Assembly: GCA_905160935.1 (NCBI GenBank)
Contig: CAJHZI010000629.1
Location: 466,501-530,500 of the forward strand
Direction: 5' to 3'
DNA: 64,000 nt
Source of the DNA: Enchytraeus crypticus
Taxonomy: Eukaryota > Annelida > Clitellata > Enchytraeida > Enchytraeidae
A program made the position numbers and the translations under genes. Under the pieces are notes generated by a model. That model did no database searches. It saw only the letters and a program-made list of their open reading frames with translations, and was not told the DNA's origin. Position 1 is the stretch's first letter. Every line of letters starts with the position of its first letter. Positions 24,650 to 36,250 of the stretch are shown piece by piece.

Positions 24650-25068
24650 TGAAATATGTAAAAAAGAAAGGAGAATTACATGATATTAGAAATGTGACTA
24701 TGGAGAACAATGGAGATGATTCAAACGGATTAACAAAAATACGAACGAAGTGGTAAATAGAGTTGAAAAAATAGACAATTGATAAATATCTGAATGGAAT
24801 AGAAAGAAAACTTCGATGGAATATATCCTGAGAAGGAAAGGTTAACTAAAAGACGTAAATGAAGGAAGTATGAAGGAAAAGGGGTTAGAGGAAGACCCAG
24901 ACATGGGATACTGGATGATTTGACACCTAATTTGTATGCTGATATGAAGAGAAAAGCAGAGGAAAGAAATATGTGGAGAAGTCATGTACCTGCTAGTAGG
25001 CAGTGCACTAAAAGATCGAGAGAGAGAGATAGAGAAAGAGATAGAGAGATAGAGAGAGAGAGAGAGAA
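24650..25068 (+). mobile_element. LINE-alpha, 5'-truncated, with (GA)n tail
   Basis: About 350 bp of worn reverse transcriptase C-terminal region ('atgtgactatggagaacaat', 'acgaacgaagtggtaaatag') followed by the 3' end 'gaggaagacccagacatgg', hairpin CTGCTAGTAGGCAG, GTGCACTAAAAGA and a 55-bp GA/GATA tail. It is more diverged than the copies at 52968 or 58088. Confidence 0.75.
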
Positions 25069-25370
25069 GGTGTAGCCACCGGAATAGCATCGCTTTGCTA
25101 TTCTGGAACACATTTATTAAATCCTTTAATCACTTAATTAAACAATTGACAATTAAATGAAAATTAAATTTTTTAAATTAAATTTAAATTCAAATGGAAA
25201 ATTACTGTATTAATAGAAAAGTCTATTGGCTTAATCAGAAATGCATATTCCTATCTCCATCATTTCATTTAGCAAGATGAAACTACTGACCTTGCTTAAG
25301 AATCACTACTCTGATATATGATATTATTTTATTTCACCAGTGCAAATTATTTGCCATGAATTAATTAGAA

Positions 25371-25550
25371 AACCACGATTTATCACCGTGATTTCACGAG
25401 TTAGACGTATAACGGTGATTTAAGCAAACTTTAGTATCAGCGTAACCGTGGTTAAATCACTGGAAGGTTTTTTTATCGCGGTGATTTAAGCGGAAGAAGG
25501 AACATATCGTTGTGATTTAAGCTTGGGAAAGTATCTCTGTGGTTGAAGGA
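25371..25550. repeat. Degenerate repeat of CGGTGATTTAAGC in both orientations
   Basis: Five or six copies of a CCGTGATTT(A)AGC-like motif about 25-35 bp apart. At least one pair (aaccacgattta / taaccgtggttaaatca) is inverted. Confidence 0.5.
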
Positions 25551-25825
25551 GAATTTGATGTGTATTGTTTGGGGCAGGTAGTGACTGTTGTATGAGTAAA
25601 ATCAGATCTTCATTGATTTTGTGTCATATGCTCATTTCACTGTCCTGTCTCTACTCAGGCCACTGACAGAATCCTGTGAATAGCGAAAATATCTTCTTCC
25701 TCTTTCTACTCTTGTTCTTACCTTCTTTTCTTTTTTTACTTCACTTTTTCGCAATTGTTTTGTCTTTTGTTTCTCAGTGAATGATTTTCTTACCAGGACA
25801 ATGTACAATCTCCGCTGCTTACATG

Positions 25826-26042
25826 CAGCATTAATTAATTAATTCTACCTATTAATATATTAATGAATATGATTAATTATTTAATATTGATTAATGCAGC
25901 TAATTAATTGATTTATTAATACGATTAGATTAATTGATGCGACTAATAAATAGGTTAATAATTTTTATGCTTAATTAGTAGATTAATTGATACGACTAAT
26001 TAATACATTAATTACTGCTATTAATTAATAGATTAATTACTT
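25826..26042. repeat. TTAATTAAT / GATTAAT-rich tract
   Basis: Degenerate 7-11 bp palindromic AT-rich repeats (ATTAATTGATTAAT and variants). No coding sign. Confidence 0.8.
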
Positions 26043-26440
26043 GCATGTCAGAAACGACTACGCAGAATATGAAAAGTGTAATGATTGCAGTCGTCTCAGA
26101 AGCCAGGTTTGTTTTCAGATGTAATTTTATGAGATAATTGCAGTTACAGATAGTTGCAGGATTGAAGCAACTTGTTACTAGAGGGATGATGTTTGTTCAG
26201 TCTACAAGTAGATCGACGAGTTGACACTGTTAGTCCTCTCGTAGCAGTACTGCGAATATTGTACTGTGCAGTGGTACTGCGCTCCGGCCTTGCTCTAAAG
26301 TTGTACTTGACGTAGGGAACGTCGAGATCCTCGCCATCCTGTCTTTAGCGCTACAAAAGCAGATTAATTTTTGTTATATATTTAACTACATATGCCCGTT
26401 TATTACCATTCATGTAATGTTATATCGATTTATTAGAATT

Positions 26441-26485
26441 TCAGAGAGTGAGAGAGAGAGAGAGAGAGAGACATGAGAGAGATTG
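26441..26485. repeat. (GA)n microsatellite
   Basis: Short GA run with no SINE-GA or LINE-alpha hairpin beside it. Confidence 0.85.
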
Positions 26486-27517
26486 TCATATATGATTTTT
26501 GGTGTAATGCAATAGGCCATGCAACATTTAAGTAGGTTATTATTGCAATAAACTGAACAGTTATGCGAATGTATGCGCTAGAAGAGATTTGAGCTCATTT
26601 ACACCCAAATGGTTATGTATATAAATGCCTCTTTTATATGGAAACCCCCTTCACATCAGCCTTGGTACGGAAGGGAATTTGTTCACATATGCTTATATTC
26701 TATTCTTTGATTTGCATTTCATTAAGATACAAAAAAACTTCAGGTGTCCTTGAAACATATACAGAAAGTCTTATTCTTGAATTGAGCTCCTCTATAAAAA
26801 TGAGCCTCTTAGGAAATATAACATTTGTCAAACTGTATGAATTAGCTATTGTGCAAATGTTAAAAACTTTAACATACTAATATAGTAAGCGTACCATTCT
26901 CGCAATCGCGTGTTGCTGTTTCTGTTCACATATATTTGCTTATGTATAAGTATAACTTCATTTAAAAATACTAATGAGTATCGCATTGCTTTGTCACCTA
27001 TCACGTTTCTTTGCCATTCACTATAGGCTGCGCTCTGACTATACGACACGTGGCAATGCTGCTGAGGCTGACGTTAAGATCTACTAATCACGAATTTCGT
27101 CCCATCGACTCTGGCATAGTTAATGCTTCCTGTAATGCGTGCTTTATATTCTGATCACGTTTTATGATTCTTAGAAAGTATACGGTGCATATGCAATCCA
27201 GAATAATATTACTGAAGGTCAGAAAAACCTTAACGTGTGTCCGGCAATTAACATTTAACATAGAATAAAAATGTCTAAATATGCTGAGTGGTTATTAAAA
27301 GTAATATGAATTTTAGTGTAAAAAGTTAAGTTTAAGGTAAAATTACATCTACATAAGTGTAAAAGTAGCAACACGTTTTGGGACGTAATCGTACTTCATT
27401 AGTAATTATTCTTATGATATATTTAGCTCGATTTAGGTAGAATGCATGTGTCAATAAATATTTGATTACCGTTTATGCTCCTTAACTGCCAGGATGTGTG
27501 GTTTATTGTGATATCAA

Positions 27518-27518
<1 letters not shown>

Positions 27519-27574
<56 letters not shown>

Positions 27575-27695
27575 CATGTATATATATATACATACACATA
27601 TACATTTATATATATAATATACGTATAATATATATACTTACATATATATATATTATATATATATATAGTATATATATATATACATGTTTATATAT
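27519..27695. repeat. (TA)n array with TACATGTA interruptions
   Basis: About 175 bp of TA-rich repeats with TACATGTA at about 27575 and a TACATG variant near 27682. The open + frame through it (27475-27759) is an artefact. Confidence 0.95.
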
Positions 27696-28011
27696 ACACT
27701 ATTCGGATCGTCGAGTACTATCAAGATCTGATGGTGGAATGGGCGGTACACATCCCTAGTGAGTATGGGACGAGGGTTTGGAAACCCAGCTTTATTGACA
27801 ATATTCTTGCTGTTCGCAAAAGAATCTCTGTAAACTTAGCATCACTTTAAACTTAGCGTTACTTTATCAGCTTTCAATTGTTGCTTTTTTGCAGCCCTCC
27901 TATCAGTTTCTTAAATTCAATGCAATCTAGCCTACTTTTGACTTTCATGTTTAACTATCTTAAGCAGCCAGGTCTGCAGATAAAGCCATAAATCATTCAA
28001 TCAGTAAATTG

Positions 28012-28085
28012 CTTATTCTGGATTTGACGTCCAGTTCCTCACGCAAACGTAATTTCAGTGACTTCTCGATCGTACTGCGGATTTT
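28012..28085 (-). mobile_element. SINE-D 3' body fragment
   Basis: 'ggatttgacgtccagttcctc' read as 'gacgtccagttcctcacgc' plus 'aatttcagtgacttctcga' resembles the SINE-D body in reverse. The head is missing. A good SINE-D copy lies 100 bp downstream. Confidence 0.45.
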
Positions 28086-28189
28086 TTCATTCATTCACTA
28101 AACTTTTTAGTTTTTCCTGTCATAATAAACAACAAATACAGCATACTTAATTAGAAACTAAACGAATAATAAATATATAAATAATAATA

Positions 28190-28308
28190 AAGGTTTAACG
28201 TCTGTTTCCTCACTCGAAAGCGATGTCAATGACGGGCGAGCCCAGGATTTGAACCCGTATCAACTGATCCGCGGTCGAGTATCTTACCGACTTCGCCACT
28301 GGCTCCAG
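28190..28308 (-). mobile_element. SINE-D copy, well preserved
   Basis: Minus strand: 'gagccagtggcgaagtcgg' (A-box region), 'gaccgcggatcagttgata', B box GGGTTCAAATCCTGG, then the body 'gtcattgacatcgctttcg' and 'agtgaggaaacagacgtt'. Very close to the copy at 1494, so this family was active comparatively recently. A (TAA)n run borders the 3' end. Confidence 0.85.
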
Positions 28309-28445
28309 CCACAAAAAAGAGTCAACAGAAAGAATTAAAAAAAGAGTCAACGTTACCACAAAAGAGTCTAATCTCTGTGAGGTATTACAGATTAAGGGAT
28401 ATTACCACGCCACCTGGGCGTCCTGTTAACTCTGCGATGAGAAGA

Positions 28446-28783
28446 CTCACAGCCCTTAAGATGCTACTCTTTAGATGCTGCTCTTTAGATGTTGCCCTTT
28501 AGATGCTCTTACAGCTCTTTAGATGTTGCCCTTTAGATGCTCTTACAACTCTTTAGATGCTGCTCTATAGATGCTCTTGCAGCTCTTTAGATGCTTCTCT
28601 GTAGATGCTCTTACAGCTGTTTAGATGCTGCCCTTTAGATGCTGCTCTTTAGATGCTCTTACAGCTCCTTAGATGCTGCTCTTTAGATGCTCTTACAGCT
28701 CTTTAGATGCTGCTCTTTAGATGCTCTTACAGCTCTTTAGATGCTGCTCTTTAGATGCTCTTACAGCTCTTTAGATGCTGCTC
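28446..28783. repeat. 34-bp composite minisatellite, about 10 copies
   Basis: Made of two related half-units, CTCTTTAGATGCTG and CTCTTTAGATGCTCTTACAG, alternating more regularly toward the right end. There are no unique spacers, so it is not a CRISPR array. Confidence 0.9.
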
Positions 28784-29177
28784 TTGATGACAGAATGCAA
28801 TGTAGTGGCGGCGCAATTTCACGCAGTGTTTCCCGTCATTCAGCCGCTGTCGATACTCAGTCACCGGGTTCCTAATCGCGTCATTAATATGCTCGTCAGG
28901 CTCGGTCCTCTCAGCCCAAGTGCCTACCCTACTGTGAAAGAAACCAGGAAGGAAGGATTAAATGAGAAGGACTGTATTTAAATGAATTTCAGTGGACTGA
29001 AAGTTACCGTACTCCCGAGCTCAGGGGAAAGCTTTTATGATTTGTTGCATTTATGATACGCGTTGTTTGTTATAAACTTTTATTTCAAGTTTTGGTTGAC
29101 TAATTTATTTGTTGAGATTATACAGTTTAGATACATGATTTCTTCATCTCCTTAGTGGTCATCAATTCTCTTTCTTT

Positions 29178-29180
29178 CAG

Positions 29181-29213
<33 letters not shown>

Positions 29214-29322
29214 TGCTCTGTTAAGTGACAGGTCCAATGTACATATTTATACTCGGAGTCTGCTTGCTCGCTCCGCAAAGAGCACTCCATAAAACAACAC
29301 GTTAATCCGTGTAGACAAGACT
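29178..29322 (-). mobile_element. SINE-GA 3' half with (GA)n tail
   Basis: The (TC)n run at 29178-29218 is the reversed tail. It is followed by 'ctgttaagtgacaggtcc' (reversed hairpin CTGTC ACTT AACAG), then 'gagcactccataaaacaaca' and 'cgttaatccgtgtagaca', as in the body of the copies at 13606 and 48898. Confidence 0.7.
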
Positions 29323-31077
29323 ATTATTACCCATGCGGTCCCATACTTTATTTTGCGTATGACATGTATAGCTTGTACCGTAATTATTACCTATGAACAA
29401 ACTACAAACTTGTACACTATAGTTTACGTTGCATTATTCAGTTGAGATCATTAATAGCAAATCTAAAACTATACTTGTTCTCAACAAAATTTATGTCTTA
29501 AGTGAGGTTAGCATTTTTCAAAATTTAGTTTTACATGTAGGCCTATATGGCAAGAGAAGCAGCAGTTATTGTAGTAATATCTGCCTAGAAATTATACAGA
29601 CGATAACGTGGTTGCCGGTTTTGTAGTATAGTCCAGGATTCAAAGCCTCGTAGGAATAACTCAGAATTTAAAGATGACTTCTTCTGAACTTAAAAATTAT
29701 GTCACCTAAATACTATCTTGGTGATTATGTTTTAAAATAGAGCCTTGGTTTGTTACATTTTCAAATATTCAGTAACAAATCCTTAAATTAATTTTATTAT
29801 TTGTTTGTTTAACGTTATTTTATTATCTCATTACTTTTAATTTATTTCGATATGGAAATAGTTTCAAATTACTAATCTTGATCATCAAACAGAAAATAGT
29901 AGCCTCTTTTCGAATAGGATTTAAGACTAAGATTTAGGACTAAGATTTATCAAATTCGAAAAATGCTCAATATTATTATTAAAGGATATATTATGATATA
30001 ACTAGGATATTATTTTGTACTGGAATGCCGGTTTCCATACCCCGAGATATCCATGGTTAGAATGAGTTAGTTAAGTGACACAGGATAGAGGCTGGTGCAA
30101 TGAAATGCGATCCTGAAATAGAGTCCTGAAGAGTTGAATGGACGTGCACAGGAATACAAGGATTGGGAGGTCCGGCCATTGACAGCTACGTGATGGATAC
30201 GATTATAAGATTCTCCATAGCTCCCTCCCTCGAAACCACCCCCCCCCCCTCCCCCCAACTCCGGTTTCATTGATAGGAACCTGCTGACTTGATTAAATCA
30301 AATGCCAGTTTTGTTCTTCTGTGTTTAATGTGTATCCGTTAAGAGGTTAATAGTTACCAAAAGTATTTGTGCACGTCAATCATTTGCTAATTAGTAAGTT
30401 CAAGTGAGTAAAGAATTCTATACTTAATGTATTTTAATTTATATTTAAACTTTAAGACATTAATTTTAAATTGTATAATTAAAATGTGAACTTGAAGGTT
30501 ATTAAATTTCAAAGTATATTAAACATTTTACTGCATTAATTTTGTGTAAAAGTTTAAATCATTGTATAATTGAATCATGCAAAAGTGACCACGCAAATTA
30601 TTCCAGGACATTTTACTGAAGTTTATGTCTAAAATGGTGTCCAAGGCTTTAGTCAAATTTCGTCGAATTGTTATATTATAACAAGGACCTGGTAGGCTAT
30701 TATTTTTTCTTCCACATTGAGCTGGATGGTTGTATAGGTTCGCACTACGTGTCGAACGAATGGAATGTTCTGTGAAAGAGGCAGAGTTGCTTATAATTAC
30801 TGTATAATTCAGCTGTAAAAATCTTTATCTTGCACTCTTTCACACCTCTTCCTTTTCGCATTATCCGTAGTTCGTAGAGTTAGGCACGTGCTCGGTTGAG
30901 ACAAGGTCATCTAGTCGAATACTGTGTGGTAATTATCCTTATTAAACTTATATCAAGCTTTCATTATGAAACAAAATTTAAATTCTGAAAAGGCTTCTAA
31001 TAACCATGGAGAGGAAGGAGTAAATGGGTCTTAAGCAAGCGTATGTGCTTTCTGACCCAGTGTGCTATAACTTTATG

Positions 31078-31145
31078 TTTTATTATGTTATGTTATGTTA
31101 TGTTATGTTAGGTTATGTTATGTTATGTTAGGTTATGTTATGTTT
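31078..31145. repeat. (TTATG)n pentanucleotide repeat
   Basis: About thirteen units with occasional TTAGG variants. Those variants are isolated and 5-bp phased, so they are not telomeric TTAGGG. Confidence 0.95.
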
Positions 31146-32251
31146 TGTTATTTAACGAATTTAACGAAGGACAGTTTATTCTAATTTCGAAATTTATTTT
31201 TATATAGTATTTTAATGTATAAATAGCAAAAAGAACACTAAGTATTATGTTAATTTTAGTAATATTATTAAGTTCATATTATAATATTAAATGTTATAAG
31301 CAGTAAGAATCAAACCAAAGTGAGAAAGGGCATTTATTTTCTAAGCCCGACCTTATAGTTAAATATCTAACGTTGAAGGGGAGATGAAAATGATGCTGAA
31401 TGTATAAATAGTATTAATATTTCATATGTAATAAATTGTAGTATTTTGTTTTTATCGAACTCAATTGAAAAGATTCCTGAAGGGCTACCCGGAGCAAAAT
31501 TGAGTTAGAATCGGCCTTCACTTCGGTTATAGGGGCAAACCTCCAAAGTTCGATACTAACTCACAGTATTTATTGTCAGTATTTTATTCAGAAGCTCGAT
31601 ATAGCTTTCTTCTCTAGTACTCCAACTTGAAAGCATATACTTTTATATTGTTCCAGTCTGTATGTGATATGTTGTAGGAGAGGCGAATAAATACATGTAG
31701 GCCTTAGCATTCACTTAGCATTAGACTCTGGTCTTCCTTTACATGTATGTCCTTAACATATATAATTCAAACGCTTTGCTAATATTGGAATTGGTAAATT
31801 TATTTTAATTTCAATTATTATATGATCTGTTTTAAAGTAGGTTTTAACGAAAGCTGATAAATAAAGATTGTATGAAATAGATTTTAACTGTGTGCAAGAT
31901 ATATAAACAATTTTTATGCTATGGACTGCATATGACTTCAATTAAAGGCAAGCCTTACTTTATTTTGCTAAAAGGAGATTCGAGAGTAAATATAGCTTGC
32001 TACATAAACCTGTCCTGTAGAACGTCATTCTAGTGGTTATTTAAATACGATGGGCAGCATTACCAACAGAGCTGCAGCAACGTTATAATTAGACTAATGG
32101 ATATTCTTATTTTTTGAATCAGTAACAATTTACAGGTAAAGATATAAGGCGTCTGGTTTGAAACCGTCATAATTTAATAAATGCCATAATATAATTTGTA
32201 ATAATGTTCCATATTCCAAGAATTTAAATGTCATGCGAGTATTAGAAAATC

Positions 32252-32559
32252 TTCCGTGTTTTGCGCGCGACACTGAAGAATAGACTAACCGTTAAATGCA
32301 CGTGTCGTAGAAGGCGATTAAACAAGAACTCCGAAAGACAACGGGAAGCCACACCAGAAGCCATATTTTCCCAAGCTATAGGCTACACGCGCTATGGATA
32401 AGAAAAGCTTTCTGTGAAGGGATTAACTAGTTGATCCATGGAATGCTCTTTACGAAACTTGAAAGACTATGAGTATGCATATGTGTCTTGGGCCTGTCAC
32501 TTGGCAAAACACTAGAGAGAAGAGAGAGGGAAGGAGAAGAAAGAGAGAGAGAGAGAGAG
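32252..32559 (+). mobile_element. SINE-GA, full length with (GA)n tail
   Basis: Head 'ccgtgttttgcgcgcgacac', 'tagactaaccgttaaatgca', 'cgtgtcgtagaaggcgatta'; body 'ccacaccagaagccatattt', 'gaagggattaactagttgat', 'ccatggaatgctcttta'; end CCTGTCACTTGGCAA, AACACTAGAGAG and about 50 bp of purine tail. With the copy at 48898 it defines a 270-bp element. Like SINE-GAT, its head has no obvious tRNA origin. The 3' end resembles that of LINE-alpha, which is the expected arrangement when a SINE borrows the LINE enzyme. Confidence 0.75.
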
Positions 32560-32844
32560 TAGTAAGCATGCAGTCTGCTTGGTTTCTGTATCATAGAACT
32601 ATATTAGGTATTATATTCTGGTGGCACATTTTCAAGGCTTTCACAGAAATCAAGCTACTGTCGATTGTGGTCCTTCGCTACTGTAGGGTTGTAAAAATCA
32701 TTTGAGCAGTCTGTCATTCCATGGTTTTGCTTTAAACAACAATTACTTTGTCATTTAATACGTTGGGCGGATTCTAAATATACATGTAAACCTGTATCGA
32801 TTAAAAGACTAACTGATCTTGTACATGTAGTATAGAAAGCCGTA

Positions 32845-33320
32845 GTGACTCCTTTACTTATATATTTGGACACTGCACCTGGCAATGGTTACATGTCTCA
32901 CTTACTACAAGCGAGGCAGCTTACCTCCAGGCAGTCATCTACCAGGTCCTCGAAGTTAGTTACTCATGAGAGACCAAACATTCCTCACAGAAATCTGCCT
33001 AGGCGCTCCTTCGAGCATGCTGCCCCACAGATCTGGAATTCTCTTCCTTCCACTCTGCGCATCCCTCATCTATTCCTGATCAGCCTTTCCTACTTAGCGA
33101 ACAGTTTCATCCTTCGATCTTTCGTATCCACCAAATGTCCATGAACTGAGACCAACACACAAACCTCCATTCCGCTATAGGACCCTTTTCTTAAACTCAT
33201 TACCCAGATTTTGGCTCGCACCGTTTATGGACCACCCACATTCTGCTCATCGGCTTTGATTTGATAGTGCTCGATGTTGTCATGGACAACAGTAGCACTC
33301 TTATCGTATTGTTGTTGTTA
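32845..33320 (+). mobile_element. LINE-beta 3' end (CR1/L2/Jockey-like reverse transcriptase C-terminus)
   Basis: An open frame at 32845-33144 ends in RRSFEHAAPQIWNSLPSTLR, the short motif (xxF.HAAPxLWNSLPxxLR) that closes the reverse transcriptase ORF in CR1, L2 and Jockey-type LINEs. After the stop come about 120 bp of 3' untranslated region, a two-part hairpin at 33266-33299 (outer arms AGTGCT/AGCACT, inner arms GTTGTC/GACAAC around ATG) and a (GTT)n-like tail. The element is heavily 5'-truncated and not functional. Clade cannot be settled from this piece. Hairpin relics of the family lie at 2613, 20464, 43126 and 63310. Confidence 0.75.
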
Positions 33321-33844
33321 CTGCTGCAATATGCAACTACAATCTTGACATATAAATGTATTTCTTAATTAGGCTTAATTGAAAAAAACCCGAAAGCCTT
33401 AAACATATAAATACAATAGGAGAATCAAACAAGAAGAAACATACCAACGCATGATATCTATTGGTAATTAAATTCTAAAAGTTATTTTATCAATAGCAAG
33501 CCACCAAATTGTTGTCTCAGAATAGCAGTCGCAAGTTTTTATGCAACATTTTAATTTTTTCAACAAGCAACATTTTATTTTTTTCCACAAGAATCTGAAA
33601 GCCAACTGCGGCTATATAACATATCAGAATATAAAGCATGTGTAGTGCACATGCTACATCGTACAGATCCTCTACTGTAGAGTTACTACAGATCTCGACA
33701 GTGCAGACTGGGACGGGTTATGCACCGTTGGACGGATACCCCCAATTGAAATATCCTGAAACTTTAACCTCTTGTTATATTTGTTCGCTGTGCTTTAGAG
33801 TGTTTAGTGCATGTAAAAAGTGACAGACTGGAGCCCAGTTTAAT

Positions 33845-33960
33845 GACAGCTTCCTAAATAGAATGCGTTTTATAGACAGGACAAGCACTGGATTTGAATC
33901 TTGCACCTAATGTTCCGCAGGCGCACAGCCATCCGATCACACTACCGGCTCAGCTCATTG
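33845..33960 (-). mobile_element. tRNA-like SINE remnant
   Basis: Contains 'gcactggatttgaatcttgc' (reversed B-box-like region) and 'cacactaccggctcagc', laid out like a reversed tRNA-type SINE head. The family is uncertain. Confidence 0.4.
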
Positions 33961-34409
33961 TAATATTTTACCCTAAACCGTCTCCTCTAGTTGATCCCCT
34001 ATCCTGAATTCCATTTAGACTGCACCACTTATATAACCTCTCCGAGAAAGGGTGATCCAGTGTATTGCGCCCTGCGGTGTTCTTCTGTTTTCAACAACGA
34101 GGCTTCATTGCTGTTTTACTACGGGAGGTTGGCAGGTGATTTATTTATCCAGCTCTGTGCAATCCTGCAATTCTTCAGGCGTGGCCAGATAATTGTTTTG
34201 ATTTGTCATGTGGTAGTTATCGGTGACAGGGCTTTCCTTAAGTGTATTTTCTAAGTCTTTTATCAACCGGACTAACTTCCCTGCGTGGTTTATCTTTCAG
34301 TCAAATAGCAGCTCAAATAGTTTTCTTTTTCAAGCCAACCTCCCTGCAAAGTTGCTTTACATCTCGTAATCCCTTCCAGCCTTCAATGGTAATCATTCTA
34401 AGCATTTAG

Positions 34410-34592
34410 AGTTAGTACAGATGAAAAGTTGATAAATACATTAAGAAATACGAAAAAATTGAATTGGACGCATTCTAAGGAGAAAAGTAGAAAGAAAAAT
34501 CAAGAAGAGGATGACGACAAAGCGGAATACAGAGAAGAGTGGAGACGTTATATGTCATGGACTTGCCAGTAGGCAGTGAACTGAAGAGAAAG
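34410..34592 (+). mobile_element. LINE-alpha 3' end with internal deletion
   Basis: 'cagatgaaaagttgataaat' and 'acattaagaaatacga' correspond to the DRQLINVLRN region, followed directly by 'aagcggaatacagagaagag' and the hairpin TTGCCAGTAGGCAG with a short GAAGAGAAAG tail. The GRGRPRL region is reduced. Flanks ATTCTAAGCATTTA (34395-34408) and ATTTTAAGCATATT (34599-34612) may be a worn target duplication. Confidence 0.75.
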
Positions 34593-34686
34593 ATTTATAT
34601 TTTAAGCATATTCATCACGACGTTTCTATGCTGCTGGCAAGTTGAGTGATAATTCAACAGAGATTAAAATGAAATGATCTTCCATA

Positions 34687-34808
34687 AACCGATTGTTCGT
34701 TTGATTGTTAGTTTGATTGTTCGTTTGATTGTTCGTTTGATTGTTCGTTTGATTGTTCGTTTGATTGTTCGTTTGATTGTTCGTTTGATTGTTCGTTTGA
34801 TTGTTCGT
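34687..34808. repeat. 12-bp minisatellite GTTCGTTTGATT, about 10 copies
   Basis: Nearly exact tandem units, suggesting recent expansion. The minus strand reads open with a TIKR repeat, an effect of the period. Confidence 0.95.
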
Positions 34809-35251
34809 AAATTTAATTGTTCGTTCGAAGTGCTGACATATTTATAAGCTCTTAAAATGCATCTATATACCGGTCCTATAACTGTCATATCTATTTCACA
34901 CTGATCGCCTAAGTATCTCAGAATTGATGAGTTCCTAATGGTCCACACATTAAATCACACTAATTCTTCCAATAATCCCTTCAGGTTCGAACTATTAGCA
35001 AAACTTAAAGACTTGAGCCACTTTTACAAGTGAAATGATAAATGATCTGGAGGTTTCTAACCATATTCTTGACAGCCTGCTTCTCGAGGCGTGACTGACA
35101 TGCAATGAAGAGCGTGAAATTAAAACCGGGTTCGTTTCTGCGTCTAGTCCGAAGTTAAATTGAAATTAGGAACTCTTCTGCCGCTAGTCCTGTCAAGTCG
35201 TGGTTAGATCATCTCAAAGGCTGTCTTCCTAGTACGGATTTAACTTGGTGG

Positions 35252-35345
35252 CAGGGATAAGACTGAGGTGGGGGCTGGGGACTAAGCCCCCCTCAAATTT
35301 GGTGCTCAGCCACTCGAACTTTCAAACAAATGTTCTTATAAATAT
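35252..35345 (+). repeat. Dispersed repeat, pair with 57235-57325
   Basis: 'ggggactaagcccccctcaa', 'atttggtgctcagccactcg' and 'ataaatatgcagggg' recur in the same order and orientation at 57235. Too short to name a family. Confidence 0.45.
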
Positions 35346-36194
35346 GCAGGGGCTGAAATCAAGCAACCGCATTTATCCCCCGCCATTATCCCCTTCTATT
35401 TCATGACCCCCTCTATTTCATCTGTCTAGTTCCAAATTGGGTGCTTAGTCGGTGGCACATTGGTTTTTCAATATTTTGTCCACCTGCGAATTAGCAGATG
35501 CAGGGCTGAAATCTTGTGCTCGCTTCGACACAGATATGCACTAGAGAAAGAAACTAGCATTAGACGTTACCTTTATTTTTATATAGGCATTGAACTCTAG
35601 GCACTCAGAGAGCATTGAAGAAGCTTTGACTAAACCTTTGCTGAACTACTCGGCTGTAGATTTGTGGATGTTCTATTCGACTGACTATTAGACTGTAGAT
35701 CAGTTGATGTTCTAAACTGTAGTGTCAGAATCTCTCTGGTAACAGTATGAGTAACGCTAGTCTGGTAACACTAGGATAAAACTCGATTTATTTAATATGC
35801 TTAATTGACTATTGCATGTACATATATATTAACCATCCTCTTCAAAAGGCTAAGTAATCACCACATGTTAGAAATGATCAAGCCATTGATATTCCACTAT
35901 TATTTTACTGCTAATATTTCGTTTGCACTATATTTGGAATATCTTTGAATGATCCATCCACAATCAGTCGATGCCAAACAACATGGCCGCTCGTCACGTG
36001 ATCGGTGAAGTTAAAGTCACGTGGGATGTCCCGTGGGATTGAAACAGTCGTGTGCGGTAAATGCAAACGATACCCGCAATAAATCTTTTCTTTAAACGCT
36101 GCCTGTCAATAACTTAACCAAAGTTCCGCACTGTCGTCAACTGTTGACATTTGCCGCTAGTTCTTATTCGAAATCTAATATGCTAAAATTGCAA

Positions 36195-36250
36195 CATCGA
36201 ATTTAACGTCAGTTTCTTTTCTAAAGCCCACCAGTGATGTAATTACTAGA
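36195..36250 (-). mobile_element. SINE-D 3' body fragment
   Basis: 'gaatttaacgtcagtttctt' and 'ccaccagtgatgtaatta' match the reversed SINE-D body only. Confidence 0.45.

Noticed and set aside
28446-28783. CRISPR-like array
   Set aside because: Spacers are not unique, units are contiguous minisatellite copies, and the DNA is animal. The same holds for 34687-34808 and 49750-49968.
31078-31145. Telomere-type repeat because of TTAGG words
   Set aside because: The unit is TTATG; TTAGG appears only as sporadic variants.
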